Positions 35,975 through 46,898 of a DNA stretch of 64,000 nt are shown here, one piece after another. This DNA is from Ailurus styani. Its lineage: Eukaryota; Chordata; Mammalia; Carnivora; Ailuridae. The notes beneath the pieces were generated by a model, which made no database searches, had not been told where the DNA came from, and saw only the letters and a list, made by a program, of their open reading frames with translations. The position numbers were made by a program, and so were the translations under genes. The stretch is taken from contig LNAC01000162.1 of the NCBI GenBank assembly GCA_002007465.1, positions 1,480,137 to 1,544,136 on the forward strand, read 5' to 3'. Every line of letters begins with the position of its first letter. Position 1 is the first letter of the stretch.

Positions 35975-37212
35975 ATACACTTCATTCATTCATTCATCAT
36001 TCATTCACGCTACAAATATTTATTGAGACCAACCTGTATTTAAGACACTGTTGTAACACTGTGGATGTAGTGCTGAAGAAGAGGAAAACCCTTGCCCTCA
36101 AGCATACAATCCTGTCATGAAACATACAATAAAAAGTAAATACACAGTATATTCAGTATATTTCAAGCAGTTTCATATGCTATTAAGAAACATAAAGGAG
36201 GGTAATGATACTGCCAATATCTGGTGGGGAAGGTAGACACTAGTTCTTTATTGGGTGATCAGTGAAGGCCTGTCTGAGAAGCTAGAAATATGAATAGAAA
36301 TGTAAAAGAAGTTAGACAGGGAACCATGTAAAGATCTTAGGAAGAATTTTCAGGAAAGAGAGAATAGCAAATAAAAAGAACTCGAAGTAAAAATAAATTT
36401 GGTGGCTAGCATTGAAGCAAGAGTGAGAACTAAGCAGAGAAGGAATGAAAATCATGGTAGAAAATTAGGCAAGGACCAGAGCACACAGGGTTTCATAAGC
36501 ATGGCAATGGGCTTGACTTTTATCATGAATGGGATGAGAAACCATCAGTAATTTCTCGGTAGAAGATATAAAATTGGTTGAAATCTTTAAATGACTCCAA
36601 GGACTCTGGTCTGAGTGAATGGATGAATAGCAGCATTATTTGCTGGGGTGAGGAACACTAGAGAGGGTGGGGAGAGGTGGGAAAAAAAAGTTCCAGTTGA
36701 GATTAAATGTGTGATGTGTATTAGATGTATATTAGACAACAGAAAAGGAATGCTAAGTTGGTAACAGAATATAAAAATCTAGGTCCCAGGAGAAGTCTAT
36801 GCTGGTGGAAAAGATTTAGACATCATCAACATTTACATATATATTTAAGGTCATGGGAGTAGAAGAGATTGTAGAATGGCTGTAGATAGCAAAGAGAATA
36901 CCAAGAACTGAGTCAGGGCTCTCTAATATAAAGAAGAGGAGCCTGCAAAGGAAATGTAGAAGAATCAGTAAGGAGGGAGGAAAAAAACAGTATGGTGTCT
37001 GATACGTTAAGTGAAGAGAGTATGCCAATAATGAGGCAGTGGGCAACTGTCACGTTCTGCAAAGAGATCAAGTATGAGGAGGACTGAGAGTAGATCATCG
37101 GATTTGACAAATGGTAGGTGTCAGTGATGTCCTGGACAAGGTTTCAGTGGAATAGTATGGGAAAAAAGCCTGACTGGAGAGGCTGAGGAAAGAATGGAAA
37201 GTAAAGAAGTGA
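35975..37212 (-). mobile_element. Long L2 LINE remnant with reverse-transcriptase region
   Basis: The left end TTCATTCATTCATTCATC, then ACAAATATTTATTGAGACC, is the L2 3' terminus reversed. The body continues for 1.2 kb in L2 order: GTGATCAGTGAAGGCCTGTC, CAGGGTTTCATAAGCATGGC, GACTCCAAGGACTCTGGTCT, TAGACATCATCAACATTTAC, GGTGTCTGATACGTTAAGTG and GATCAAGTATGAGGAGGACTG. The last blocks are in the reverse-transcriptase domain. All frames are decayed. Confidence 0.88.
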
Positions 37213-37859
37213 TGAAAACAAGATTGGAGTCTTAGTTTCCTCATTGATAGAAAGCAGAACCTAATCCAAATAATCTGTTATTTCTTCTATCTAGACATTT
37301 TTCATATTTTTATCATGAGTTTGAGCTCCTTTTATGTCTGCCATTTTGCCAAACCCCGAATTCCTGGTTCATTTCATTCTCTTCCATTGCAATTAAAAGT
37401 GAGAAAAGTTATTGGACATTTGCAGTTTCTCTTCAGAACTAATTTTTTCAATTTCAGAGATCAGGTACCATTGTTACCTGTTGGACTATGCCAATAGTTT
37501 TAGGCGGCTGTTTTGGATTTGTTGCCCTTAAGAGAGAAAATATTTTCATTTCCTAATGTTCAATATTTTCTTAATAAGTTATCTTCAGAAAACTGCCTTA
37601 AGCACCTCTGCAGAAAAATATAATTGACATTGCAAGTAAATTTAAAATATATCTAATATAGCCTAAGAGGAGTTAATAAGATGCCTTTTACTTCTGATCC
37701 AGAATGGACAGTAGTTGCAACGATTAGACATTTTATAGTTATCTAGATGATATTCCTATCTTGGTGATATAAATATTCTAGTCAGTCAGTTATTTCCATG
37801 GAAAGAATAGAATAAAGACCTCTTGTTTAGGTATATCTCTTCTGTTTACAAAGCTGTAA
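37213..37859. other. Unassigned DNA
   Basis: No repeat or gene is assigned. Confidence 0.4.
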
Positions 37860-37972
37860 AAACAAAACAAAACAAAACAAACCTCTGGCTATTAAGCAAC
37901 AGTTTTACTACTACCGCTACTACTACCACCACCACCACCACCACCACCACCATCACTAATAATAATAATGAG
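37860..37972 (+). repeat. Compound simple repeats (AAAAC)n, (CTA/ACC)n, (AAT)n
   Basis: AAAACAAAACAAAACAAAAC at 37859-37881 is followed, after a short unique piece, by CTACTACCG CTACTACTACC, about nine ACC units and an AATAATAATAATG run ending near 37972. The minus frame through it reads as poly-Val and is an artefact. Confidence 0.95.
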
Positions 37973-38142
37973 TAAATCAAGCGAGAGTGGTTTGTTAAAT
38001 ATGGTGTCCCTTTCAACAGAGTGAAAAATAAATCGCCAAGCAATGCTTCAGTGCAGTATTTACCCATAGTGCCTGTGATCCCAAATCTGTCAACATTGAA
38101 CTATTTATAAAGCAGATGGAATTATGCTGCTGGGAGGGGCTC

Positions 38143-38987
38143 TGTGATATATGATAAGAATATATATATGATCTTTGTCCCTGTTTCTGGTACAGAACTA
38201 AAACCTTTGGAATTTCCTAAGTAAAGAGAACAATAAATGTGTCTTTTGTTAGGTGAATGAGGTGACTTTTGGAAGCACCTAAGGATGGGAGCTGGTTACT
38301 CAAAGAATTAACCTTGTGAACAGAGAGTTGGAACTTTGTGTCCCACCCCCCTGCTTCTTGGGAAGAGAAAGGGGCTGGAGATTGAGATTAATCACCAATG
38401 GCCAATAATTTAATCAATCATGCATACATCATGAAACCTCCATAAAAACCCAAAGGAGATGATTCAGAGAGCTTCTGGGTTGGTGAGCACTTGGAGATGT
38501 GGGGAGGGGGGTATACCTGAAGAGGGCATGCATGGAAGCTCTGCATCCCTTTGCCATATCTTGACCTGTGCAACTCTTTCATCTGACTGTTCCTTAATTA
38601 TATTTTTTTACATAAACTGGTGATCTAGTAAGTAACATGTTTTTCTGTGTTCTGTGAGCCACTCTAGCAAGTTAATCATATCCAAAAGAGAGGTAAGTTG
38701 GAACCCAGCCATTTGGTCTGAAGTACAGGTAACAACCTGGACTTGTGTTTGGCATCCTGAGCAACCTCCAGTTTGTAGCTGGTTGGTCTGGGCTTGTGAC
38801 TGGGGTGTCTAAAGGTGGGGGCAGTATCAGGATGGAGCTGAATTTTCAACACCCAGCTAGTGTCAGACAACTGCATGATGTTGTGTGGGAAATACCCCCC
38901 CCCCCACACACACACACACACACACACACTGGAATTGGGTCCAGGAGCCTAAAATAGGGCCTGATTGAAATTTGAGTTGTACCTTCA
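38143..38987 (+). mobile_element. Solo LTR of an ancient endogenous retrovirus (family not assigned)
   Basis: I recognise a common mammalian LTR pattern on the plus strand: TGTGATATATGATAAG at the start, GAATGAGGTGACTTTTGGAAG, CATAAAAACCCAAAGGAG, TTCTGGGTTGGTGAGCACTT, a likely poly(A) region with ACATAAACTGGTGATCTAGT, CTGTGAGCCACTCTAGCAA, ACCTGGACTTGTG and CCCAGCTAGTGTCAGACAA. No internal retroviral genes are present. A C/CA microsatellite has expanded near its 3' end. Exact ends and TSD are uncertain. Confidence 0.65.
38895..38929 (+). repeat. (C)n(CA)n microsatellite
   Basis: Eleven C residues are followed by about 12 AC units, inside the LTR near a GGGAAATACC motif. It is probably an expansion of an original short C/CA segment of the LTR. 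Confidence 0.97.
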
Positions 38988-39812
38988 ATGTATAATGAGT
39001 TTTGTTCTGATTTATTAGGAAGATAATATATATCAAACTGATTTGATGAACCCATTTTCCTAAATTTGATGGTTTATTCCTAACTTATAAACTATCATTT
39101 TGGAATGAACCAAGGTAACTTTCAGGTCAGTTACAAATAAGATGTCATTCTTAATTCTATTTGTTTAATAGGATATTAAACAATATTACTCTTATATAAT
39201 ATTTTGAAGCATTACACCTCATTCAAAATTCAAATTGGTAATTTGTTTTGAAATTTTTCTGGAAAGATTTTCCTTATTTAGAAGAAATGGTGTTTCTTAT
39301 CATTTCAAGACATAAAAACATAGTTAATAAATAAAAGTGGCATTATGGAAGAATTCAGAAAGTGTTCATATGAAAAAAATTAATCGATTATCCTTTCTGT
39401 CAGACTGTACACATTAAGGAATTTTCTCTTAGAACTCAGGTTTAACAAACCAGTATTTTCTAATTAGCCAGTGGGCTGACAGTCACACCCCATCTGCTCT
39501 TCCCCAGCTCGCAACACACTCTGTCTCTCTCTTCCAGCCCTGCATCAAGCTCCTGCTGTTGTTCTCCACATAGCATCAACTTCCTTTTTTGCCCTGCTCC
39601 CAACCCATCATTGTTTGGAGCTGTCAGCTTTGGGTCATCTGTGACTCAGCACTGAGTTTCATATCAGAGTAAGTTGAAATCCATTTCCAAGCCATTAACT
39701 CTGTATTTGCTCAAGCCAAGAGTCACAATCCTACCTAAATCCTCTATTTTCTGCTAGGTCTTGACCCATTTTTTTGTTGAGGTTGCATGTCCTCCCTCAG
39801 TCAGTCACAGTG
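38988..39812. other. Unassigned DNA
   Basis: No gene is seen. A C/T-rich, relatively GC-rich patch lies at 39475-39620. No repeat family is assigned. Confidence 0.35.
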
Positions 39813-39851
39813 AAATCCAAGTAAGGGTTAAATCCTACCCTACTTGGATTT
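39813..39851. repeat. Short strong hairpin
   Basis: The left arm AAATCCAAGTAAGGG (39813-39827) and right arm CCCTACTTGGATTT (39838-39851) form a 14-bp stem with one bulged A and a 10-base loop. It is too short for a typical microRNA precursor. Confidence 0.85.
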
Positions 39852-41549
39852 GAAAAATTTTCCCACTCTAGAGGCACACGGAGAAAGACTCAAAGCTACA
39901 AGGACAGAATCTGATAGAACATCTCTTTTCTTAGTCATGTGCAAGGATAGATTAAAGCTAAACATGGCTCAGATCAATCAAAAGTTCAGACTACTGAAAA
40001 CTGCTCTTTGACTCTGGGAAACTGATGCAGCTTGCTATTAGGTGAAAATCTATGAACTGAGAAGACTACCATTAAAAAAACCTAAAAAAATACTCAACAT
40101 TTCTGATGTAACCATAGATTATGTTATGATAATGTAATGTTCTTTTTTTATTATGTTAAGTGAGCCACTATACAGTGCATTGTTAGCCTTTGATGTAGTG
40201 TTCAATGATTCATTAGTTGTGTATATGTTAGATACATTGTTTGGGCTTGAGAATATGAGAGAAAAATATTGCTAGTCCATTTTGTTTTTAACAACAAATA
40301 AGATATATGGTGCTTTATTTAATCCATATCCACATATGATGTATATCACTGTACTTTGTCTTTCACTTGCCTATATTTTAGTGTTTAGTTAGATAGTGAT
40401 AGTGACACCAAAACAAAGACTTGGCATATATTCATAGTGGACTAAAACTCAGCTGCTACAATTTTCCATCTTATTTTCTACAACATCTTAAAAACAAGAG
40501 CCTGCCCTGCTGTTCATAGTTCTTAAGCATAGTAAGACATTGCATAAGGTTAAGATCTAATTATTAGATGGAAATACTATACTAAATGATAGGAAACTAT
40601 CTTCCATTCCCTTCTGATCTGACTTATTTGTAAATTTTATACATTATGTCATTTCATACTTCCATTTTTCAGTAAAAATAATTATTTAACATTCCTAGAA
40701 AGTACATAAAGCTTATTAAAGGTATTCTGGAAACTTCCTTACTCAGGGATTTTTTTTTTCTTCTTAAAAGAAGAAATCCAAACTTCCAAACTATTTGGCC
40801 GTTCCCTCGAGGAATATGTTTATACCAGCAGGATCTTCGAGTCCTCCTCACTTGCTGCTAGCTATAATGTGACAGATTGGGTCCAGATTCTGACTGAAAT
40901 GTCTTGGGTAGGAAACACAGAAGGTGAATTTTTAGTGGGGCCTCCATATACTAAAAGCTGGTGTTTGGCAATAAATGTAGCAGTAAAATTGGAGTCTGTA
41001 AGAAATATCTTGAACATGAGCATAAATTAGGAACAAAGATTAAGTGCCACGTGCTTACAAAACTTCTCTTTCCAAAGAATGTGCTATGTAACTTCTGATC
41101 TTAAAATGAGAAATGTTTTTCATTTACTTATTTTTTGGTCTTTGGTCAACAAATGTTCAGTAACGTTGCTGCTCAATCATGCACACAGCCTGCTCATTTT
41201 CTGAGCTGGCTAAACTCTCACCTTGTCTCCGTGCTCATTACCTTTGACCTTTCATTACAGAGCTTAGAAATCTTGCAAAACAAGCATTGAGTAACTAAAA
41301 CCAAGGAAATACCATTTGGGATTATATTCTAATCAGGCAACAATCTGGTAGTGACTCTCTAGGCTTTGACAGACAGAAACATTTAACTGTGATTGTGTAC
41401 GATATCATGTGAGTAAGGATCGTGTTGTGTTCATCAGTCTGTTTACATCAGGAGCTTGTAAAGAAAATCGCTTCACTTTGTGATGATGATTCTCTTTGAC
41501 CTTGCCCAGCACCTGCAGAGAATAGATCATGCAGTGACCCCGTCAAGCA
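39852..41549. other. Unassigned DNA
   Basis: No gene or assignable repeat is recognised. The part from 41000 to 41530 has higher complexity and some CpGs (see the DR1-like site). Confidence 0.35.
41240..41253 (-). promoter_or_regulatory. DR1-like nuclear receptor motif (candidate)
   Basis: On the minus strand the sequence reads AAAGGTCAAAGGTAAT, two AGGTCA-type half sites (AGGTCA, AGGTAA) spaced by one base. DR1 sites are bound by HNF4, RXR-PPAR and COUP-TF. It lies in repeat-free DNA, but a single motif can occur by chance. Confidence 0.2.
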
Positions 41550-41557
41550 CATTCCTT

Positions 41558-41598
41558 CACACCACACACACACACACACACAGACACGCACACACATA
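41558..41598 (+). repeat. (CA)n imperfect microsatellite
   Basis: CACACCACACACACACACACAC followed by interrupted CA units (AGACACGCACACACATACAC). Confidence 0.95.
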
Positions 41599-42596
41599 CA
41601 CAATGTAAAATAAGTATTCAATAGAAAGTGTAACTACCCAGGGATATATATTTAAATTATAAAGCTTTTTTTGTCTTTAAAGCCTAGGATGGCAGGATTT
41701 TGTAGTAGTAGAACTGTGCTTCTTTTTCTTATTTGAACTTGACCTTTCTGGATTCATTCTCAGTCCTACTAAGGCAGCAATCTAAATGATGGAAATGATA
41801 GATTTTAACAGCTGGTGACATTATTTTTTTTAGTCTAGGGAAAAAAGAACCTAATAAGAAAGCAAGAAGATATATTTGTATTGGTAGATTATTTTTGTGG
41901 TTATCCATCAAAGAGATGGATTTTATCGAATAATCTACTAATAATTTTGTCTTTCCTTTTATTATGTATAGAAAACCTGCACTTCATCGAATTACTTCTG
42001 CCAGTTTTCTATACATACAGTAAATGATTTTAGAAATTAACTCAGTAGAGCTCTTTGTTAAAATTTGTCATTTATCTATTAAAATTCTTCAGCTTTTGTC
42101 AGACAATGTACTTAGCTCTGTAATAAGAGTCCCTGAAGATGTGTGTGTGATTTGTCAAAAGAGAGACAAAAAGTGTATAAAACTCTAAAATGTCAGCAAT
42201 CAGGAGATTTAACAGACTTTAGGAAATTTACATAGAGTGAATAGAAATCTTTGATATTAATAAACTTAGCTCGGGGGAGTACAATAGAGGGGGCAAGGAA
42301 TGGTAATTTAAATACAATTTCAGCTTCCCTTCTTCCAAATTTAAAAATTATTATGGATAAATGTATGATAGAGTTTAAATAACATAAATGTAACTGTTTA
42401 TCATCACTCCAAAGTTTCAAAGTGAGAATATTTTTTCTGAAGTGAAACAGTAAAGTATATAATTCTACACTTAAGTTTATTTTCTCCAGCAGAAATACTA
42501 ATGGTGAGTGAGACAAAGCATATTACGTATCACAAGATTATCAGAGAGTGGATAGGAAGCAAATAGGTTGGTTGGCTTTACTGAATCCAAAAATAT
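41599..42596. other. Unassigned AT-rich DNA
   Basis: No gene or repeat is recognised. The 107-codon minus frame at 42193-42516 shows no domain. Confidence 0.35.
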
Positions 42597-42981
42597 GTTG
42601 TATTCATGTATGAGGAATACCATGACTAAATACCACAGAGAGGGTGGCTTAGATGACAGAATTTATTTTCTTGCATTACTGAAGGCTGGATGACCAAAAG
42701 CAAGGTTTTCATATCATCTGAGACCTCTCTCTTTGGCTGCCAGTGGCACTCTTCTTACTGTATCTTCACATGGTTTTTTTTTCTGTGCACAAGCATCCTG
42801 GTATTTCTTTGTGTGTCCATATTTCTTCTTATAAAGACACTAGTCAGATTAGATCAGGACCTAATGGGTTCATTTTAACTTAGTTGCCTCTTTAAAGGCC
42901 CTATCTTTAAATAAAGTTACTTGCAATGTACTAGGGCTGCAACATATGAATTTTAGAGGGACACAGTTCAACGTATAGCAT
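42597..42981 (-). mobile_element. MaLR/MLT1-type solo LTR
   Basis: The minus-strand LTR is recognisable from plus-strand words: ACTAAATACCACAGAGAGGG TGGCTTAGA, AATTTATTTTCTTGCATTAC, GACCTCTCTCTTTGGCTGCC, TATCTTCACATGG, TTCTTATAAAGACACTAGTC, TTTTAACTTAGTTGCCTCTTT and CAACATATGAATTTTAGAGGG. In the family the right end marks the LTR 5' end. It is about 385 bases, near full length for this class. No retroviral internal region is present. Confidence 0.85.
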
Positions 42982-43742
42982 GTGTGCTTTGGCGTTAGGA
43001 TGCTTATGGCTTTCAGGTGCCAAGCTCTTGGCAATGCCCTGAAGCAATCAGTGGTGGGACTCTCTTGCTTACACATTGGTAGGACCCAGAGAAGTCCTAT
43101 TCATGGCTACCAGTGAAATGGACTATAAACCATATGAAATATAATTTATATTTATGAAATAGTTATAATTAAGCTATAAACCTATAAATGCTTTGATCAC
43201 ATGTCTTCCTTTCCTTGCTAGAGAAAGATACGTATGTAGGGCATGGGAGACCCTTTCATAGCTGCATTTCCCATTGACTACAAAGAGTCTCTGAGCCTAA
43301 AATTCTCCACATTTTCCAGGGGGTTTTTTTGTTTGGTTTTTTTTTTTTTTTTTTTTTTTTTGTCTTTCCAGCCAGAGTGTCAACCACTATATTGCTGTGG
43401 AACAGTGGGCACATTGGTATGTGTGTGGGAGTAGAGCAGGGCCGTGTAGAATTCACTCTGTGAAAAACACAGATCTTCTTCTTTTTTATTCCTCAATTGC
43501 TTCCTCGAACTATTACTTGAGAAAATACATTAGTTAAAAAACAGAAAATGCTAGCATATTTTCCCTTAGAACTGGAAAAGAACTGTAGATCAGGAAAGGA
43601 AAAGAATGAATAATATTGGCAGAACTTATTTTGGCATTCGAAATTTTATATTGGCACTATTGTTTTATAAGTTTTATATTAGACTTAACTTCTCCATTGT
43701 AAAGGCTTCCTCTCTTCTGAAACTATTTATAAATGGCTGAAC
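42982..43742. other. Unassigned DNA with a 25-T run
   Basis: A homopolymer of 25 T lies at 43337-43361. No adjacent retro-element or TSD could be identified on either side. The frames through it are artefacts. Confidence 0.5.
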
Positions 43743-43995
43743 AGTAGTGATTACAACAACAGTAAACAGAGTTTATTATGTGGCAGGCACTGTACTGAAC
43801 ATTTTAAAAATAGTAACTCTTTTGTTCCAACATAACCCTGTTAGGTAGATAATAGTAGTGTGGCCATTTTACAGTTGAACAAACTGAGCCACAGAGACAT
43901 TAATTGATTACCTAGGGACATAGTAAGTGACAGAGCCAAGAACCGCACCCAGGCAGTCTGAGTCCAGGGCCCAGGTGTTCAGTCACTACTTTATC
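43743..43995 (-). mobile_element. Near-full-length MIR
   Basis: The minus-strand MIR is well preserved. TTTATTATGTGGCAGGCACT, CAACATAACCCTGTTAGGTA, GGCCATTTTACAGTTGAACAA, ACTGAGCCACAGAGACATTA, GTAAGTGACAGAGCCAAGAA and CCCAGGCAGTCTGAGTCCAG follow the reverse-complement consensus from 3' end to 5' head. Confidence 0.92.
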
Positions 43996-44692
43996 CATCT
44001 GTAATAAAAAGGCTTATATGCCAGTGACCAGTATTCATGACAAATGGTAATTCTAATTTATAAAACCAGTCTTCTGTACCATTAGCAGGGAAGAGAAGCA
44101 GTTTTTTCCAGAAGGGAAAACATTTTAACTGAAAAACTAGGACCATATGGTAAGGAAATACATGCCTTTGTACTAAAGTCTTCCCCTCTGGTGCTGTTTA
44201 CTAATGTCCTCTTTGGATATTTGCCGACAACTCTTGCACATCCTATTTGTCCTAATACATTGTGACTCCTTATAAAACAACCAGAACATAAATTGTCCCT
44301 GCATATGTATTTTAAGCCCAGGACTTTGGAATTATCAAGATAATTTCCCTAACAAATTCAAAAGATATTTTAAATGAAAGTTGTCTTCCCATGATTATGC
44401 AACTCTTCAAAGCACTTTTATGTGTGTTCCTAAAAATGTTAACTGTCTGAATGTTCAAGTTGTTGCTTCACTAACCAATATAGCTGATATAAAAATATGT
44501 GTGGCAAAAAGATTGACCTTATTCTTTGCTCAGAGAAGATGATACTGATGGATAAGACTCTAGCCAGTAATGAAATAAAGGAGAATGACATATAAATTGA
44601 GCCTTTTTTTTATGGGGTTGAAGCTATGTATAAGAATACTCCAGAAGGTTCAGTAACCAGTTTTGGCAAACTCTGTTCGTACTCCATGCATT
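43996..44692. other. Unassigned DNA
   Basis: No gene or recognised repeat. An 8-T run sits near 44605. Confidence 0.4.
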
Positions 44693-44998
44693 CCTCTATA
44701 TTTCCCAGTTTGCTTTGCAGTTAGGTTGGAACCATGTGGCAAGATTTAGACAATGGACTGTCAGCCAAAATGTCACTCTGACTCTAGGCATTTAAGAACA
44801 GGTGTGTTTTCCCTGTTCTTCTCTACTTCTTCACCAGTGATCTTACAATCCATGTGTTCCAGATGGAGCCACTACAGGGTGACAGTCTTCTATGTACCCT
44901 TGCTGACCCATATTGGACACATAAGAGTTGATGTGTTAAACCTCTGAGATTTGGAGATTGGTTTGTTACCATAACATAATTTAGCCATATCTAATGAA
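44693..44998 (+). mobile_element. Ancient interspersed-repeat remnant (family not assigned)
   Basis: CAGTTAGGTTGGAACCATGT, TTTAGACAATGGACTGTCAG, CCATGTGTTCCAGATGGAG and CTCTGAGATTTGGAGATTGG with TTTGTTACCATAACATAATTTAGCC follow a familiar mammalian repeat whose 3' end reads 'cactgagattttggggttgtttgttac'. I cannot name the family with certainty. Confidence 0.5.
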
Positions 44999-45299
44999 AA
45001 TGAAGGTGTCTTCACTGGGTCAAATGGAGAAGATAGGAGGGGGGTAAGGATTTATACCCTTGGGTAGGAAAGATCAGTGGACTTTCTTTACATATTTCTC
45101 ACACTTAAAATCATATCTCTTAAAGATCTAAAAGAGTTTCTTTTCAACTTACTCTAAATTTCCTTTCCAGTTCCAGTAGCTCACATCTTGGGGTAGATGT
45201 TATTAAAAATGTGTAAATAATGACAGGTACAAACATGGAAAACTCAAGAGAAAAAGTACTTGGAACAAGAATAATTTAAGCACAATTCACCTGGCTTTA

Positions 45300-45822
45300 A
45301 CTGCCAGTGCCTAGCAAAATCTCCTCCTTGCCTGATTTCACATTCATCCTGTAATCAATTATTGTGCTGAACGGTTGGCTTCATTTTAGTGGCTGCTGTG
45401 GCACAACGACCATCTCCCCTTTTCAGGACGAATGTGTTCATTTTTCCAGCTGCTAGAGGTGTTCCCTGCCAAGAGATCCCAGCTGAGTCCCTTTGAAAGA
45501 ATTAGAGCTGACCAAAGGGCACTGCCTACCCAAGATGTACCCCCTTCTCAAGGTAGCCCGCTTCCAATGAGTTGTGAACATGGCGAATACAAAGGTCTTG
45601 ACCCTTTTGAAGCATCTTTGAGCAGCTATCCCAGCTCAGGAGCTTCCTATCTGATCTGCTGAGGCCTCTGTTACAACTTCATTATATTTTAACTCTTACC
45701 TCTGCCAGTTCCTCTTCCCTTGTTACCTAACAGATACTGTTCTTCAGAACTCTCTCCAATAAATCTCTTGTACATAAGTCTCTGAGTAAGGAGTCTGAGT
45801 CAGAGGAACCCAGTTTATGACA
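45300..45822 (+). mobile_element. LTR-like remnant with AATAAA and LTR-style 3' end
   Basis: The 3' part has TCTCTCCAATAAATCTCTTG (AATAAA at 45758-45763), then AGTCTCTGAGTAAGGAGTCT and GAACCCAGTTTATGACA. This is the usual poly(A)/U5-like ending of mammalian ERVL-type LTRs. The left boundary is unclear. The 76-codon frame at 45432-45662 lies inside and is not supported as a gene. Confidence 0.45.
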
Positions 45823-45939
45823 CCCATCAGGCCCCAAGTGCAATTGCAACTTACAATAAAAGGGTGGTCTTTGCACAAAGAAAATCTGAATCCTTGTTCT
45901 TTTTAAAATTCTTTTAAAATTTAAAAATAAAAAAAAAAG

Positions 45940-46118
45940 GTTTAGTTATTTTAGAGGGCAAGAGCAAGAGCATGAGCAGGAAAGGCAGAGAGAATTTCAA
46001 ACAGACTCTACACTAAGTACAGAGACCGACATGGGGCTCAATCCCAGGGCCCCAAGATCAGGACCTGAGCAGAAGCCAAGAGTTGGATGCTTAGCCAGCC
46101 GAGCCACCCAGGCAGCCC
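45940..46118 (-). mobile_element. Carnivore SINE (SINEC), older subfamily
   Basis: The minus-strand copy shows GAGCCACCCAGGCAGCCC at its 5' head (right), AAGATCAGGACCTGAGC in the middle and a degraded A-rich tail on the left (AAAATAAAAAAAAAAGG on the plus strand). It is more diverged than its neighbours. Confidence 0.88.
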
Positions 46119-46120
46119 AA

Positions 46121-46144
46121 CCTTCTTCTTCTTCTTCTTCTTCT
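46121..46144 (+). repeat. (CTT)n short repeat
   Basis: Seven to eight CTT units lie between an older SINE head and the T-rich tail of a younger SINE. Part of the array is duplicated as the TSD of the younger SINE. Confidence 0.9.
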
Positions 46145-46151
46145 TTTTTTT

Positions 46152-46351
46152 TTTTTTTAAAGATTTTATTTATTTATTTGACACAGAGAGAGAGATTACA
46201 AGTAGGCAGAGAGGCAGGCAGAGAGACAAGGAGAGGAGGAAGCAGGCTCCCTGCTGAGCAGAGAGCCCGATGCGGGCCTCGATCCCAGGACGCTGAGATC
46301 ATGACCTGAGCCGAAAGCAGAGGCTTTAACCCACTGAGCCACCCAGGCGCC
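46152..46351 (-). mobile_element. Carnivore SINE (SINEC), young subfamily
   Basis: Full-length minus-strand copy: AAAGATTTTATTTATTTATT tail side, CGATGCGGGCCTCGATCCCA, GATCATGACCTGAGCCG and head GAGCCACCCAGGCGCCC. CTTCTTCTTCTTTTTTT at both ends (about 46134-46151 and 46352-46368) is the probable TSD, taken from the CTT repeat. Confidence 0.95.
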
Positions 46352-46429
46352 CTTCTTCTTCTTTTTTTAATGTCTAAGATAAATGGTCTTATTTGTAATT
46401 CTGAATTATCACATAAATAATTTAATATA

Positions 46430-46525
46430 AAATTATATAAAATAATTATTGGAATAATTTTGGTATTCCAGAGAATTTACAAAAATAGTACAGAGTTTCT
46501 GTATATTCTTCACTCAGTTTCTTTT
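46430..46525 (-). mobile_element. Ancient L1 3' fragment, left half (split)
   Basis: GGTATTCCAGAGAATTTACA, AAAATAGTACAGAGTTTCTG and TATATTCTTCACTCAGTTTC match the reverse of old L1 3' ends. The order continues at 46900 after an inserted LTR. Confidence 0.65.
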
Positions 46526-46528
46526 GTT

Positions 46529-46898
46529 AAAAGATAAACTGAGGGATATTAACAATTTTAAGACTTTATTTGAGCCAAAATCTGTTAGAATCAGGTAGCA
46601 TTCAATCTAGCAGATGAAAAGGAGCTCTGAGAAGCTGTATGAAATGAAAGACTTTATAGGCAGAAGGAAGTGGGGACAAGCAACTTACATAGACAAAAAA
46701 AGCAAGTTGTTTATTGCAGTTACATCCCTTTAGGGGGTGGTGGGGGTTCTATCAGGAGGATGACCTAACTAGTGTTGATTGGATGATTCCATTTCTGGGA
46801 GATTCAAACTGTTAGCCTTAGTTTGGTGATGTGGGCTTAGCAAAAGCAACTCCATTTTGGACCTGATGTCTTATTTTTAATACTTCTAATTTTAACAT
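46529..46898 (-). mobile_element. Probable solo LTR inserted in an old L1
   Basis: On the minus strand the insert starts TGTTAAAATTAGAAGTATTA, has CAAAATGGAGTTGCTTTTGC near its start and ends with CAAATAAAGTCTTAAAATTG ... ATCCCTCA. TG at the start, CA at the end and AATAAA about 30 bases from the end are LTR features, and the length (about 370 bases) is suitable. The flanking L1 is continuous across it. The TSD is ambiguous because both junctions contain TTAA. Confidence 0.55.

Noticed and set aside
35740..36120. 126-codon plus frame
   Set aside because: Its right half is antisense to an L2 3' end and the composition shows no domain.
37846..38067. Poly-Val frame
   Set aside because: It is a translation of the (ACC)n/(CTA)n simple repeat on the minus strand.
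43337..43361. 25-T run as the tail of a processed pseudogene
   Set aside because: No body of a gene copy and no flanking duplication could be identified to either side.
45432..45662. 76-codon plus frame in GC-richer DNA
   Set aside because: It lies inside an LTR-like remnant, with no domain and no conserved exon boundaries.
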